DNA of 5,331 nt from Pseudomonadota bacterium (GTDB lineage: Bacteria > Pseudomonadota > Gammaproteobacteria > Xanthomonadales > Rhodanobacteraceae): contig JAFEEK010000148.1 in assembly GCA_018241165.1 (NCBI GenBank), forward strand, positions 1 to 5,331, written 5' to 3'. Each line of letters opens with the position of its first letter. Position 1 is the stretch's first letter. The position numbers were made by a program, and so were the translations under genes. The notes under the pieces were generated by a model, which did no database searches, was not told where the DNA came from, and saw only the letters and a list, made by a program, of their open reading frames with translations. Positions 5,246 to 5,331 of the stretch are shown here, one piece after another.

Positions 5246-5331
5246 ATGAGCGCCATCCCCGCGCTGGAAATCCAGGACCTGAAGAAGACCTACGGCAATG
5301 GCGTCGAAGCGCTCAAAGGCGTTTCGCTGCG
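5246..5331 (+). CDS. ABC transporter ATP-binding protein, N-terminal fragment
   Basis: Only the first 28 codons are inside the window. They read MSAIPALEIQDLKKTYGNGV and continue EALKGVSL, the typical first strands of an ABC ATPase. Tyr16 is at the A-loop position that stacks on adenine. The pattern resembles ABC-2-type exporter ATPases such as the YadG group. Walker A and later motifs lie beyond the edge. The ATG at 5246 is preferred. An in-frame GTG at 5237 would add three residues. No Shine-Dalgarno site is evident, and a start from the -10 at 5213-5218 would leave a leader of only about 20 bases. It is transcribed away from the reductase, and a permease gene would be expected downstream. 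Confidence 0.8.
   Translation, partial: MSAIPALEIQDLKKTYGNGVEALKGVSL

Noticed and set aside
4329..5249. Plus-strand open frame of 306 codons antisense to the reductase
   Set aside because: It covers the reductase, the operon promoter and the divergent promoter, and its product is Arg/Ala-rich with no motif.
1..5331. CRISPR array, tRNA/rRNA gene, transposase or phage attachment site
   Set aside because: No regularly spaced repeats, cloverleaf, rRNA-like sequence, transposase frame or integrase context was seen. The only repeats are the operator boxes and the element at the ATPase/permease junction.

Overview
The window reads as GC-rich chromosomal DNA of a gammaproteobacterium, most likely in or near the Xanthomonadaceae/Rhodanobacteraceae. 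This rests on base composition, codon use, protein style and a CCCTCACCCCAACCC...-type intergenic palindrome. The placement is an inference from recall, with no search behind it. It looks like ordinary chromosome with one unusual, tightly packed operon. There are no rRNA, tRNA, CRISPR or transposase signals.

Layout, read on the minus strand from right to left: (i) a 247-residue FAD/NAD(P)H reductase of the ferredoxin-NADP+ reductase superfamily (4440-5183, GTG start); (ii) a 91-base gap holding a strong sigma70-like promoter (TTGACA, 17 bp, TACATT) and a perfect palindromic operator at the expected transcription start; (iii) a five-gene operon: a six-helix membrane protein (3743-4348), a 67-residue XRE-type regulator (3543-3746), a membrane-anchored or exported TAP-like alpha/beta-hydrolase peptidase (1987-3546), a NatA-like ABC ATPase (1244-1990) and a NatB-like ABC-2 permease (1140 down to the window edge, truncated). 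At the far right, a divergent plus-strand gene begins (5246 onward), the N-terminus of another ABC-type ATPase.

The first four operon genes are joined by three successive 4-base ATGA stop/start overlaps (3743-3746, 3543-3546, 1987-1990), which argues for one translationally coupled unit. The ATPase/permease junction is the exception. There the ATGA junction appears twice, 107 bp apart, inside near-identical 12-bp direct repeats, with an intergenic palindromic repeat between the copies. The simplest reading is that a fourth ATGA overlap was split by an inserted or duplicated segment. A 36-codon frame runs from the first ATGA to the second and may preserve coupling.

Working model (inference): the small XRE protein represses its own operon through the TGTCAAG/CTTGACA operator, possibly with the membrane protein as sensor or antagonist. 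The operon output is an extracytoplasmic peptidase plus an ABC-2 exporter. The substrate is unknown. NatAB-like systems are classed with Na+ exporters, but peptide or toxic-compound handling would fit the peptidase equally well.
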